Positions 35,341 to 46,047 of a stretch of 64,000 bases of DNA are shown piece by piece (the stretch's first letter is position 1; every line of letters starts with the position of its first letter). A program made the position numbers and the translations under genes. The notes beneath the pieces are model-generated. The model did not search any database. It was not told the origin of the DNA and worked only from the letters and a program-made list of their open reading frames with translations. Where the stretch lies: contig CAWUER010000482.1 in NCBI GenBank assembly GCA_963921195.1, positions 21,566 through 85,565 on the forward strand, written 5' to 3'. The DNA is from Pegoplata infirma. Its lineage: Eukaryota; Arthropoda; Insecta; Diptera; Anthomyiidae.

Positions 35341-35347
35341 CAATCAG

Positions 35348-36527
35348 GCCGTTCATGAATCCACAACGAAATTGGATTGGAAACGAAATTCAAATCCGTT
35401 TCCAATTTTCGAAGCGTTCATGAAACCGTGACGAATTGCTTTGTTCGAAAAAAATATCTATTGCGTTCGAACTTAGCGGAGACACAAGTATTTACAAAAT
35501 ACGACTCTGTTTTTGCAAATACAGAGTCGTATTTTATAGCAACTCTGTTAGAAAGTCAAAGTCAGAGTTGTTATAATAATGCAGTTCGTAAAAAGAAAAA
35601 TAATTTGTTAACAAATAAATTGTCAAGCATTTGTTTTGAATTAAATTTTTTTGATTATTGATCCACTAAGGAAGGGATTTTATACAAATCCATCTTTTGT
35701 TTTCCTTAAGTCTAATATATACTTAGGAACTGTATTTTGTATGGAAAATAATCGGTAACTTTTTGCCCATTTGGACTCTTATTATTTTTTGCGCCCAATT
35801 TCGGAATCGAAATACTTGTCCGACTAAAGATTTTTTTTCGTTAATAAGCTAAAGAATTTTTTTAAGGGCTTTTTGTCTTTGAAAAAGTTTGTAAAAAAGC
35901 CTTTCATAACTTTTCAATTCACATTTTCCGAATCACATGAAATCCAATTTTGTGTTCTGTTGTTTACGTTTTCACTCAAAGTTAAAATCGAATAACTAAA
36001 ATGTCAAAATTATAGAAAAAAAGTGCATTCGTTTTACTTTTACGGAAGTTAAATCTAGGACACAAAAAAAATTTGGAAATTTTATTTTCACATTTTTTAA
36101 TATGAATTACTTTTGTTTATATTTAAGTCCTTAAAACACAAATCCCTTCGATATATCGGGATTTATTTCCACAAACTCATGAAGAACTAACTGCATTTTG
36201 CTCATTAATTTTGTACCTTCCCCTTATAAAAAAAAGTCGAAAACAAAAGAGAACATCTTACTCACATTTTTTCATTTAAGTTTTGTTTTTAATTTTTTTT
36301 TAATTAATTATTCTTAACTTTTCTTACAAATCCCCGAAGCCAGACGAAAATTTTCCAACTGTCAAACCAACTGAATGGAATTCATGAACGCACATTTTCG
36401 TTTTCGAACGGAAATTTTCTCATTTTCTCTTTGATTGGAATTGGATTGGATTCATAAACACACACAGCTGATTTCCGTGAAAAAGTGTTGTCAAACCAAT
36501 CCGCATTGGTTTCATAAACGCCCCGTA
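35348..36527. mobile_element. TIR element with GGCGTTYATGAA ends
   Basis: The left end GGCCGTTCATGAATCC and the right end (minus strand GGGGCGTTTATGAAACC) are similar inverted repeats. ATTGGATTGGA-type motifs sit inside both ends. No clear target duplication was found, and the 94-aa ORF has no family features. Confidence 0.5.
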
Positions 36528-37255
36528 TATTTTTTTTGATATAGAATGGATCCATATCTTTCGAAAAAAGTTGCCCAAACTTGCTCGAAACGATAAATGG
36601 CGAAATTACAGCTATATATGCAGTGGTCCGAGATTTGTTTTTAAAAAAAATAATTTAACCCAAAATAATGTTTTTCGGCTTGAATAACTTTTTTATCGTC
36701 AGAGAGTGCCTTAAGTGTAGGAAAAAAAATTTTCTACATTTCTAGTTTTTTTTTGTAGAATTATGGAAAATATCAGTTGCACCATTTCCAATTAAATTCA
36801 AAGATTTTTTATTGAATTTCCAAAATAAATTCCCAAAATAAATAAGAAAAAAGTGAATAATTTGTCGTCACCATTTCCAAAAGCTTTACTGAAACTAAGT
36901 AAGTCATTTACACCATTTCCATATTTATATCAAAAAAATATATATATAAAAATTATGTGCGTAGATTTAACTTCAGACACTCTTAATACTTTAAAAACTA
37001 ATTTTTGATTAGATCAGACAAAGTTAAAAAATCTAGCCGCCATATTGTTTCTGCCATATTGAATTTTATCAGTTCGATTTTAAGACAACAGACCCGGAAA
37101 TTTACTAGGCCACACTTTCAGCTAGCTTCAACAAAGAAAAGGAATATAACCGGGCCATTCCAGAAAATTTAGCCCAAATTTTAGTCATTTTTGGAAATGG
37201 TGTCTCAGATTAATTTGAACCTTGACACATAGATAGCCCTCATAAATATGATATA
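36527..37255. other. Unassigned spacer with one diverged 265-bp unit
   Basis: 37030-37160 (GCCGCCATATTG, CAGACCCGGAAATTTACTAG) resembles the units at 39.3-39.95 kb. The rest has no recognisable feature. Confidence 0.4.
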
Positions 37256-37263
37256 TGTACCAT

Positions 37264-38373
37264 TAGAGTGTCCCTTATTTTGGAAATGTTGGAAATCTTG
37301 AGACGGTACCCGCTCATTTTTTTCCTTTTGACTTAAAAATAACTCAGGAAAAATTTTACGCCCCTAGGACCACGCCTTCCCTACGCGACGGGGCCTTAAA
37401 GAGCGGGGCCTAAAAAATCATTTTTCCATACAAACCAAAAAAATTTTTTTTTTATTTTTAATTTTTTTGTTATTAATTATTATATTACTTGGTTTGCTTA
37501 TTCACGACAAAAAATTTGATTTTGGAGGGATAAGTCTTTCAGCGCTAAAAAATTTTTCGCAAAAAAAAAATTTGGGCGGCCGGGGTCCTACAGTAAAAAA
37601 TTTTTAAAAAATATTTTTTTTTAGTTTTGACCAGCAACGGTTTTAGTTGCTATGTTGCTTTAAATGATATATATTCCAAAAAAAAAATTATTCATATCTG
37701 TGACATCTTTATCTTTTTCGAAAAAAAAAATTTTGAGCCGTAGGAATCCTACGGTAAAAAATTTTTAAAAAATATTTTTTTTTAGTTTTGAAAAGCAATG
37801 GTTTTAGTTTTTATGTTGTTTTTAATGATATATATTCCAAAAAAAATATTATTCATATTTGTGACATTTTTATCGTGTATCGAAAAAAATCATCAATGCA
37901 TTTTTTACCCTTTTTTAGAACACGATTAAGATGTCACAGATACAAAAAATATTTTTTTATGAATATATATCATTTAAAGCAACATAGCAGCTAAAACCGT
38001 TGCTGGTCAAAACTAAAAAAAAATATTTTTTAAAAATTTTTTACTGTAGGACCCCGGCGGCTCAAAATTTTTTTTTGCGAAAAATTTTTTAGCGCTGAAA
38101 GACTTATCCCACCAAAATCAAATTTTTTGTTGTGAATAAGCAAACCAAGTAATATAATAAATAATAACAAAAAAATTAAAAATCAAAAAAAAAATTTTTT
38201 GGTTTGTATGGAAAAATGATTTTTTAGGCCCCGCTCTTTAAGGGCCCGTCGCGTAGGGAAGGCGTGGTCCTAGGGGCGTAAAATTTTTCCTGAGTTATTT
38301 TTAAGTCAAAAGGAAAAAAATGAGCGGGTACCGTCTCAAGATTTCCAACATTTCCAAAATAAGGGACACTCTA
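37264..38373. mobile_element. Foldback element with 9-bp target duplication
   Basis: Near-perfect long arms: TAGAGTGTCCCTTATTTTGG at the left and its inverse at the right. Both are immediately flanked by ATGTACCAT (37255-37263 and 38374-38382). The arms also share GGACCACGCCTTCCCTACGC. The loop is near 37860-37920. A 9-bp duplication is typical of Mutator-like and some foldback elements; an 8-bp reading is possible because an end base is shared. The high arm identity suggests recent origin or gene conversion. Confidence 0.85.
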
Positions 38374-38382
38374 ATGTACCAT

Positions 38383-38960
38383 ATATCGTTTTTTTACATT
38401 TGGTGTATTTAACGAATTATGGCGGGTCAAAGATGGACTTTATAAGCAAAAGTAAGAAAAATACATCACGTTTAAAGAGCTGTAACTTCTTAACCAATGA
38501 CCCGATTTTCACAAATTTAGGCTCATTTGTAAGCTGGAGTTCTTCTTTTTACTTTATATTTTTAAAATAACGCAGTTTTTTTTACAGAAACGATGCAAAA
38601 ATGCAAAAACATTTTTTCTTTTCCAATATTTAAAAAAACACATCTTCGATTTTTTTTTTAAAAATTCTGGTGAAAAATAACAATGTTTTGTATAACATAT
38701 TCAAAATTCAGAGTGGGATCTCCATGGGATCAAAAAATATTCTGTTTTAAGTACGAGGTTCTCATATTTTTCCCTTAGAAAATTTAAATTTCTAATGTTT
38801 TGAATATTTTTCAAAATTTTAATAGTATAATTTTCTTTGAAAATTTAAATTTTTATATTGAAGAAACATAAAATTTTAATTTTCTAAGGTAAAATTTAAG
38901 AACTTCGTACTAAAACCAGAATATTTTTTGATCCCATTGGGATCCCACTCTGAATTTTGG
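38383..38960. repeat. Repeat X paralogue, uninterrupted, with inverted half
   Basis: It matches 13150-13410 joined to 16160-16440 (GAATTATGGCGGGTCAAAG, AATAACAATGTTTTGTATAA). It then turns back on itself near 38850: ACGAGGTTCTCATAT is inverted at 38890-38910. It gives the empty site for the Helentron at 13411-16158. Confidence 0.75.
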
Positions 38961-39299
38961 ATATGTTGTACAAAACAGTATTGTTTATCACCAAACTTTT
39001 TTTTAAAAAAATCGAAGATGTGTTTTTTTAAATATTCGAAAAAAAAAATGTTTTTGAATTTTTGCAACACTTCTAAAAAAAACCGTATGCTTTTGAAAAT
39101 ATTTCCCAAAAGAAGAAGAATTAAGCTTTCATATGAGACATTACTTGTGATAATCGGATTACTAGTTAAAAAGTTAGAGCACGTTACACGTCATGTATTT
39201 TTCTGACTTTTGCTAAAAAAGTCGAACTTTGACCCGCGATAATTTGAAAACTACAGCAAATTTTGAAAATCCAAAAATGCAACATATCTCATATAAACG

Positions 39300-39945
39300 T
39301 GTATATCTATGAGCCAAATTCTCAGTGGCGTCCAAAGGCATGTTTCCGAACAGTGGGGCGAAAATTTTTGGAATTACCCAACTGTTTTTTGATTTCTTGT
39401 AACAAACTTTACTAAGCATATTTAGTCCGCCATTTTGTTTTTCAAAATTTACGCCAGTAATTTAGATTCAGTAACTACAAGACCCCCTTAAAACAAAATT
39501 TGAGTTAAATCGGACAATTATTAAAAAAATTTGTCCGCCATATTGGATGCGCCATTTTGATTTTTTTCGGTTTTAGTTAAATTTTTAAATCAGCGACCCC
39601 GAAATACTCTAGAAGCATATTTTCAGCCGGATCCAACAAAGATAAAGACTTTTGGCTGGAGTTGGATCACTCTTAAAACTTTAAGAAGCATGTTTATTCC
39701 GCCATTTTGTTTTTCAAAATTCGGAGTAACAATTCTTATTCAGTAACTCCAAGACCCGCATAAAACAAAATTTGAGTTCAATCAGACAATTTAAAAAAAA
39801 AATTGTCCGCCATATTGGATCCGCCATTTTGATTTTTTTAGTTTTAAGCTAAATTTTGAAATCAGCGACCTCGAATTCCTCTAGAAGCACATTTTCAGAC
39901 GCATACAACAACGATAAAGACTTTTGGCCGGAATTGGATCATGCT
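39300..39945. repeat. Direct repeat of about 265 bp, two copies plus relics
   Basis: GTCCGCCATATTGGAT(G/C)CGCCATTTTGATTTTT, TCTAGAAGCA and AAAGACTTTTGGC occur in both 39440-39680 and 39690-39945. The ORFs at 39213 and 39881 (minus) read through this and carry no known domain. Confidence 0.7.
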
Positions 39946-40065
39946 GGCCCTGTGTGGAATGTAGTAAAATTGTTCGTAAAAACTTATAATTTTTACGAAA
40001 TACTTTAGTAAGCAAAAAGTACGAAACTTTTCGTACAATGTACGAAACATTTCTTTTATATAAAG
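39890..40065. repeat. TACGAAA / GGCCAG inverted arm, right
   Basis: Inverse counterpart of 34790-34990. See that entry for the pairing motifs. Confidence 0.6.
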
Positions 40066-40105
40066 CAAGATTTTTTTTTAGTGCATATAAGATTTTACAA
40101 CCTAA

Positions 40106-40251
40106 TATGGGGTTCACTCTTACGACCATAAATAAATCGTTTAACAAAACACCAGTAACAGAATAAAAACATAATGGACACAGAACAATGATTTTTTTTT
40201 TGAAAACGTAGCCCATAAACACTCAAAAACAGCAAGTGTGAATCTCACATA
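40106..40251. mobile_element. Small MITE related to 6947-7083
   Basis: GGGGTTCACTCTTACGACC at the left and GCAAGTGTGAATCTCACAT at the right. The interior ACACCAGTAACAGAATAAAA matches the other copy with a few changes. Confidence 0.6.
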
Positions 40252-41730
40252 AGACTTTTTTGTAGAAAAATTTCTTTAATTCTCATACTTTTCAATAGGA
40301 AGTATGTCTCAGAAAATGTTTGAGAATCTTAGACCTTTTCTACGGAAAAGTGTCCATGAAATCCATATTTTGTCTATAGAGAAATATATTCAAAATCAAG
40401 AAAATTGCCTCAAATATTTTTAAAAAGCATTGGTGTAAAACGTTTCAATATCTAAGACTTTTTATGTAGAAAAATAGATTATAAAAAAATATAAGAAATT
40501 ATCTATCTGAAAAGTCACTAAATTGAAAATTTTTGTATACGAATAATTTCGATACTTTTATTGAAGTTTTTTGGTGGGAAAATTGCCTAAGTATCTAAGA
40601 ATTTTCTATAAATGTTTATAAGAATCTAAAAAATTTTCTATAACAAGAATTTCATAAATTCTAAAAGCATTTCTGTTGGGATAGAGTCTCAGAATCATAA
40701 AACTTCTCCTCAAGCAAATGACTCAGAAAAAGTTCAAAACCAGGAAATTTTTTGGAATAAACATGTCTTAAATATTTATTTTATTTTATATAAAGGGTAC
40801 ATTTTTAAAATTTGGAAATGTTGCTATAGAAAAAATCATAATAAACAAGAGGTAAACAATAAAAACCCTAAATAAGAATTAAAAAAAAGACCTGAGGTTC
40901 CCTGCAAAAAAAAAATGTTTTTGAGTAAAAAAAAAAATATTATTATTAAAATTCAAACATTTAAGAAAAAAACTCAGAAAAATTTTATAAAAAATAAAAA
41001 TACTTCAAAATAATTAAAAAAAAAAATCGTTAAAATATAAAAAAAAAATATTAAACCAGGGAAAACTGTAGATGTTATATTTCATTCGGTAAAGCTTAAT
41101 AGCGTTCTTAATTGTTATTTGTTTTTTCTTATTCAAGATGCCCAGTGTTAAAAGAACTTTTGTTTTTTTTTTTTTAGATTTTGGGGTACCCCTGTGTACG
41201 CCGCTGGTTATTGCCATCCTACACAATAACAGCGTTGGCTTGAATGGACAATAATAAATCAGAAAAAAAATTTATCCATTAAGTCCAACATTTGTATATA
41301 TTTTCTTTACATTCTATCTTATTTGTATAAACCATTTTTATTTCACTACAAAATATTTAAAAGATTAATTTTTTTTAAAGAAACTACTTATTTTTTCAAG
41401 TAAAACAAAAAAACACTAATGACACTACGAATGCAAATTCAACAAATACCTGCTAATGTAATTAAAACAAATACAATGAATGAATAAACAGTAGACTGGC
41501 TCATAAATGGCACTTTATTTTTGATTTTTGTATGGATCTCCCGGAATATACTGATGGCTCCGTTCTAAAACATGCTAATTGTAAGTCAAAAAAGCTAGAT
41601 TTGAGATAAACACCTTCAAAGATTATTGACGAATAATGAATAACTAGAGATTACTCAAAAAAGGAAGAGCATTTTTGGAATTAGCATAGAGGTTGAAAGA
41701 GGTTATTATATATGCTTTTGGCGGTCGTAC
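40252..41730. other. AT-rich spacer with degenerate repeats
   Basis: 40260-40760 has decayed TCTCAGAATCT / CTAAGATTTTT motifs. Near 41185-41207 GGGGTACCCCTGTGTACGCC resembles the AGTGGCGTATAC-type terminus. 41220-41730 is featureless. Confidence 0.35.
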
Positions 41731-42019
41731 GTACAGTGTATCACAAAAGTATTTTGCCTATGCAAAATATAATGAAATTTAATAAAAAAACGCTATAAAA
41801 AAATATTTATTTTTAAAAATAAATATATGTTTTATTAAATATTAAATAAGGGAACATTAAACTTTAATTCTGTATCTTTAAACACTTAATTTTAATTTTT
41901 TACGCATGAGATTTTAAAGAAAATATCAAATTATCACTCATATTTCAGCTCACAAAAGTATTTTGCTTTTTTAATTTTACTATATAATTTTTTCAATTTA
42001 TTAAAAAAAATTAACAATT

Positions 42020-42560
42020 TTAATATTTTGAATGACATTTATTGTTAGACAGAACTAATTCCAGACGTCTAGGTATTGATTCCAAAAAATTTTGAATAGG
42101 TATTTTGTACCATTCTACTTCTGGTGCTTGTTTTAAAGTAGTTTTAATTGAAATGTTGTGTTACATGATTTTTCCGCCGAAATATGCCCAAAGATTTTCG
42201 AAAGGATTCATGTCGGGACTTTGTGGTGGTGTTGCCGGATGTTTGGCGTTGTATAAAAACCACTTTTTAACGTCAAAAGCTGTCTGTTTTGACTCATTAT
42301 TACGTTTGAAGTAAAACTCTTTTCGCTATAGCCCAATTTGGTCAGCACTGGCATGTTAATTTTTCCTCAAAATGGATAAATCTCTACATGACTATCCACA
42401 GTTTCATTAATAAACACTAACTGGCCCATTTCAAGGCCGACATAAAGTCTTAAAAGACCAGAGAACCACCACCATGTTTTACCGTTGATTTTATATTTTT
42501 TATATTTAAGGATTTATTTGGCTTTTCTCAAGACCACACGTCGTCCATCTGACCCAATAA
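42020..42560 (-). pseudogene. Tc1-like transposase, 3' half, left arm
   Basis: Read on the minus strand it gives the Tc1 C-terminal end IPIQNFLESIPRRLELVLS before 42050, uninterrupted by the insertion that splits the other arm. Upstream it shares the SPDMNPLGNLW-type region with the right arm but has frame changes. Known Tc1 transposases use a DDE catalytic triad; the first D and the helix-turn-helix N-terminal half are absent. This arm is a broken, non-functional copy. Confidence 0.75.
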
Positions 42561-42580
42561 AGTTCTGAAAAACTCAAATG

Positions 42581-43062
42581 AGCAGTGACGAAACCAAATT
42601 CAACATTTTTGGGTGTGATGAACGACGTATGGTCTTGCGAAAGCCAAATAAATCCTTAAATATAAAAAATATAAAATCAACGGTAAAACATGGTGGTGGC
42701 TCTCTGGTCTTTTAAGACTTTATGTAGGTCTTGAAATGGGCCAGTTAGTGTTTATTAATGAAACTATGGATAGTCATGTAGAGATTTATCCATTTCGAGG
42801 AAAAATTAACTTACCAGTGCTGACCAAATGGGGCTATCGCGAAAAGGGTTTTACTTCAAGCGTGATAATGAGCCAAAACAAACAGCTTTTGACGTTAAAA
42901 CGTGGTTTTTATACAACGCCAAACATCCGGCAACACCACCACCAAGTCCCGACATGAATCCTCTCGGAAATCTTTGGGCTTATTCGACGAAAAAATCATG
43001 TAACACAACATTTCAATAAAAACTACTTTAAAACAAGCACCAGAAGTAGAATGGTACAAAAT
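42581..43062 (+). pseudogene. Tc1-like transposase, 3' half, right arm (first part)
   Basis: Frames in order give SDETKFNIFGCDERRM (first catalytic-D region), KHGGGSLVF, then FYFKRDNEPKQTA (second D) and PPPSPDMNPLGNLWAYS (third acidic region, normally E). These follow the standard Tc1 transposase order. A stop after GGGSLVF and shifts between segments make it a pseudogene. It is cut at 43062 by the AGCTCC element, and the C-terminus continues at 48922. Confidence 0.8.
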
Positions 43063-43770
43063 AGCTCCATTCGATTACCTACTACAATTTACTAGTATTT
43101 ACTCAATTTACTATTTTTGCTCAAAAACCGTTCGAGTACAGATAAAAATAGTAAATGTCGTAAGCAATTTAAGAGAAAATGTATTTCTCTTTTACTAAAA
43201 TTTTACTACAATTTACCAGGAAAATTTCAATAAGTAAATAGAAAATTTATGTCAAAAAAAATTATTGACAAATTGTTTTTATTTATTTTCAAAAAAACAA
43301 AATTATTTAATAAATAAAATAAATGGCTATTTTGTCTGCAAATTTGTTATTTAAGATAAAAAAATCTCCATAAAAAAGAATTTAAATGCACTGGATGCAT
43401 TTTTTCCAAAACGAATGGCAAAAGAAAGTTTAAATAAGTGAAAATCTCTAGGAAGAACATAAAAATAAAATGAACACCGCCAGAGCGTGGAATTTCGTAG
43501 GAATAGGGATATTTTTCTTAGGACCAGAAACATTTTTGATCTGTCCGTCGGCTGTGGTCTTTTTTTCAAAGAGTTTTCAAATCCTCAAGATTTTAAAGAG
43601 ACTGTGGAATGTTTTCTTTAAAAAATATCAAAATTATTAATTTTGAGGGTTTCTCTATTCAGAATATACCTTAGTTAAGTTTTTCTTATTTATCAAAGAT
43701 GGAAAAAATAAGAAAAATACTCAGACTCTGAGAGTATTGGCTTATAGGAAACATTGTAAAGGTTCTAATT

Positions 43771-45380
43771 AGTGGCGTATACTTTTTCTATAGGAAAAAT
43801 CTTTCAAAATCTGTGACTTTTTCTGTTGGAAAAATCTCTCAGAATCTGAGACTTTCTATGGAAAAAATGTCTCAGAATCTGAGACTTTTTCTATAGAAAA
43901 AACGTCTCAGAATCTGAGACTTTTTTTATAGAAAAAATGTCTCAGTATCTGAAACTTTTTTCTATAGAAAAAATGTCTCAGAATCTGTAACTTTTTCTAT
44001 AGGAAAAATGTGTCAGAATATAAGACTTTTTCCATAGGAAAGATGCCAGGTTCTGAGATATTTTATTTCTATAGAAAGTCTCAGATTCTGAGACATTTTT
44101 TCTATAGAAAATGTCCGATTTTGTCTCAGAATCTGAGGCTTGGAATCTGAGACAGTTTTTGTATAAAAAATATGTCAGAATCTGTGACTTTTTCTATAGG
44201 AAAAATGTGTCAGAATATAAGACTTTTTCCATAGGAAAAATGTCTCAGAATCTGAGACTTTTTTATAGGAAAAATCTGACAGAATCTGAGTCTTTTTCTA
44301 TAGGAAAAATGTCTTTGAATCTGAGACTTTTTCTATAGGAAAAATGTATCAGAATCTGAGACTTTTTGTCTGGGAATCTGAGACTTTTTCTATAGGAAAA
44401 ATGTCTCAGAATCTGAGACTTTTTCTATAGGAAAAATGTGTCAGAATCTAAGACTTTTTCCATAGGAAAAATGTCTCGGAATCTGATACTTTTTTATATG
44501 AAAAATCTGTCAGAATCTGAGTCTTTTTCTATAGGAAAAATGTCTTAGAATCTGAGACTTTTTCTATAGGAAAACTGTAAAAGAATATGAGACTTTTTGT
44601 CTCAGAATCTGAGACTTTTTATATAGGAAAAATGTCTCAGAATCTGAGACTTTTTCTGTAGGAAAAATGTCTCAGAATCTGAGAATTTTTTGTATAGGAA
44701 AAATGTCTCAGAATCTGAGACTTTTTCTATAGGAAAAATGACTCAGAATCTGAGACTTTTTCTATAGGAAAAATGTCAGAATCTTAGACTTTTTCTATAG
44801 GAAAAATGCATCAGAATCTGAGCCTTTTTCTATAGGAAAAATGTCTCAGAATCTGAGATTTTTCTATAGGAAAAATGTCTCAGAATCTGAAAATTTTTCT
44901 ATAGGAAAAATTTCTCAGAATCTGAGAATTTTTCTAAAGGAAAAATGTCTCAGAATCTGAGACTTTTTCTATAGGAAAAATGTCTCAGAATCTGAGACTT
45001 TTTCTATAGGAAAAATGTCTCAGAATCTGAGACTTTTTCTATAGAAAAATGTCTCAAAATACATATTTTTCTATACATATTTTTTGTATAGGAAAAATGT
45101 CTCAAAGTCTGAGACTTTTTCTATAGGAAAAATTTTTAAAAATCTGAGACTTTTCTTAAGAAAAATGTTTCAGAATCTGAGACTTTTTCTATTTAAAAAA
45201 TGTAACAGAATCTGAGACCTTTTTTTTGAAAAATGTAACAGAATCTGAGGCTTTTCATAGAGAAAGAATCTGAGATTTTTTTGTATATTAAAAATGTCTC
45301 AGAAGAGACGTTTTAGTTCAAGGGAAAGCTGGCAAGGAAAAGATTCCAAAATATGTGCAGTCCTGGATATGCCCCTGGTC
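43771..45380. mobile_element. Possible TIR element carrying the minisatellite
   Basis: The left end AGTGGCGTATAC and the right end (minus strand CCAGGGGCATATCCAGG) resemble each other and the GC-rich ends at 2580 and 41200. The same degenerate CAGAATCT motifs neighbour those other ends. I found no target duplication, so the boundaries are tentative. Confidence 0.45.
43790..45295 (+). repeat. 35-bp hairpin minisatellite
   Basis: About 40 units of roughly 35 bp. Each has the dyad GTCTCAGAATCTGAGAC (7-bp arms, 3-nt loop) followed by TTTTTCTATAGGAAAAAT, which is itself an inverted repeat. Some units have lost or gained a few bases. Not CRISPR: units abut with no unique spacers. The 75-aa ORF in it is a repeat artefact. 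Confidence 0.95.
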
Positions 45381-45714
45381 ATAAGATTCTTGCGGCTTTT
45401 ATATTCAAATTTTGAGTTTCAAAACAATCTTTATTCTAAATTTTTCCAAAGGGTTTGTAAAGGAGCAATTCTTTGGATGCAGACGTTTTTTCCATTGGAA
45501 AAAGTTCTGCAAATCTAAATAAAGGCTCGCGATATAAAATTTAGGATTGCTCAAAAGAACATGATCCCAAAGTTAGCAGAAGTTTTTTTTTTTAAGAAAC
45601 TTATTTGGGAAAAGTTTTGAGGATTATTAAAAAAACAAAAATTAAAATGACAAATATATTTTTACTATTATTTTACTACTTTTCATTTTTTTACTTTTTT
45701 GGTTTTTTCTCTCA
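45381..45714. other. Spacer between minisatellite and LINE
   Basis: AT-rich. The 45294-45518 ORF starts inside the minisatellite and shows no domain. Confidence 0.35.
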
Positions 45715-46047
45715 ATGAGTGTTACATTTAAAAATACGGTCAACAAAAAGTCCAACTTAAAACAAAACAATAATCCCATTGGAACTGCAATAGCTTCAAA
45801 CAACGTCGCTGCTACAAATTTAAATACACGCACAAAACGTGTTACGTTTAAAAATACGGTCAATGAAATGGCCAACTTTGAACAAAGATCCTTTGCTGAA
45901 GTCACAAAAGCAAACCATCCAAACAACTCAACTGATGCTTTATCACAAATTCTACATCGACTTAGTGCACAAGAAGATTTTTTTAAAACAATTGATCATC
46001 GTTTAACAGTTCTCGAACAACAAACCCAAACTATTCACAATGGCTGA
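45715..46047 (+). CDS. Jockey-type ORF1, C-terminal remnant
   Basis: 110 residues, ending 8 nt into the next ORF (shared ATGGCTGA). Known Jockey ORF1 proteins are nucleic-acid-binding gag proteins, several hundred residues long with CCHC knuckles. Here no CCHC is present and only the C-terminal tail remains (SFAEVTKAN, then a predicted helical SQILHRLSAQED and LTVLEQQ). The motif VTFKNTVN occurs twice, at residues 3-10 and 43-50. Its ATG may not be a native start, since the LINE is 5'-truncated. Confidence 0.65.
   Translation: MSVTFKNTVNKKSNLKQNNNPIGTAIASNNVAATNLNTRTKRVTFKNTVNEMANFEQRSFAEVTKANHPNNSTDALSQILHRLSAQEDFFKTIDHRLTVLEQQTQTIHNG

Noticed and set aside
39881..40222. 113-aa ORF, minus strand
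   Set aside because: It crosses the inverted arm and a MITE; no domain.
42105..42314. 69-aa ORF, plus strand
   Set aside because: It is the antisense of the left Tc1-like transposase arm.
42736..43019. Two short plus-strand ORFs
   Set aside because: They are pieces of the frame-shifted Tc1-like transposase and are annotated as a pseudogene.
43790..45295. CRISPR-like array of short repeats
   Set aside because: Units abut directly with no unique spacers, the repeats are degenerate, and the context is eukaryotic transposons.
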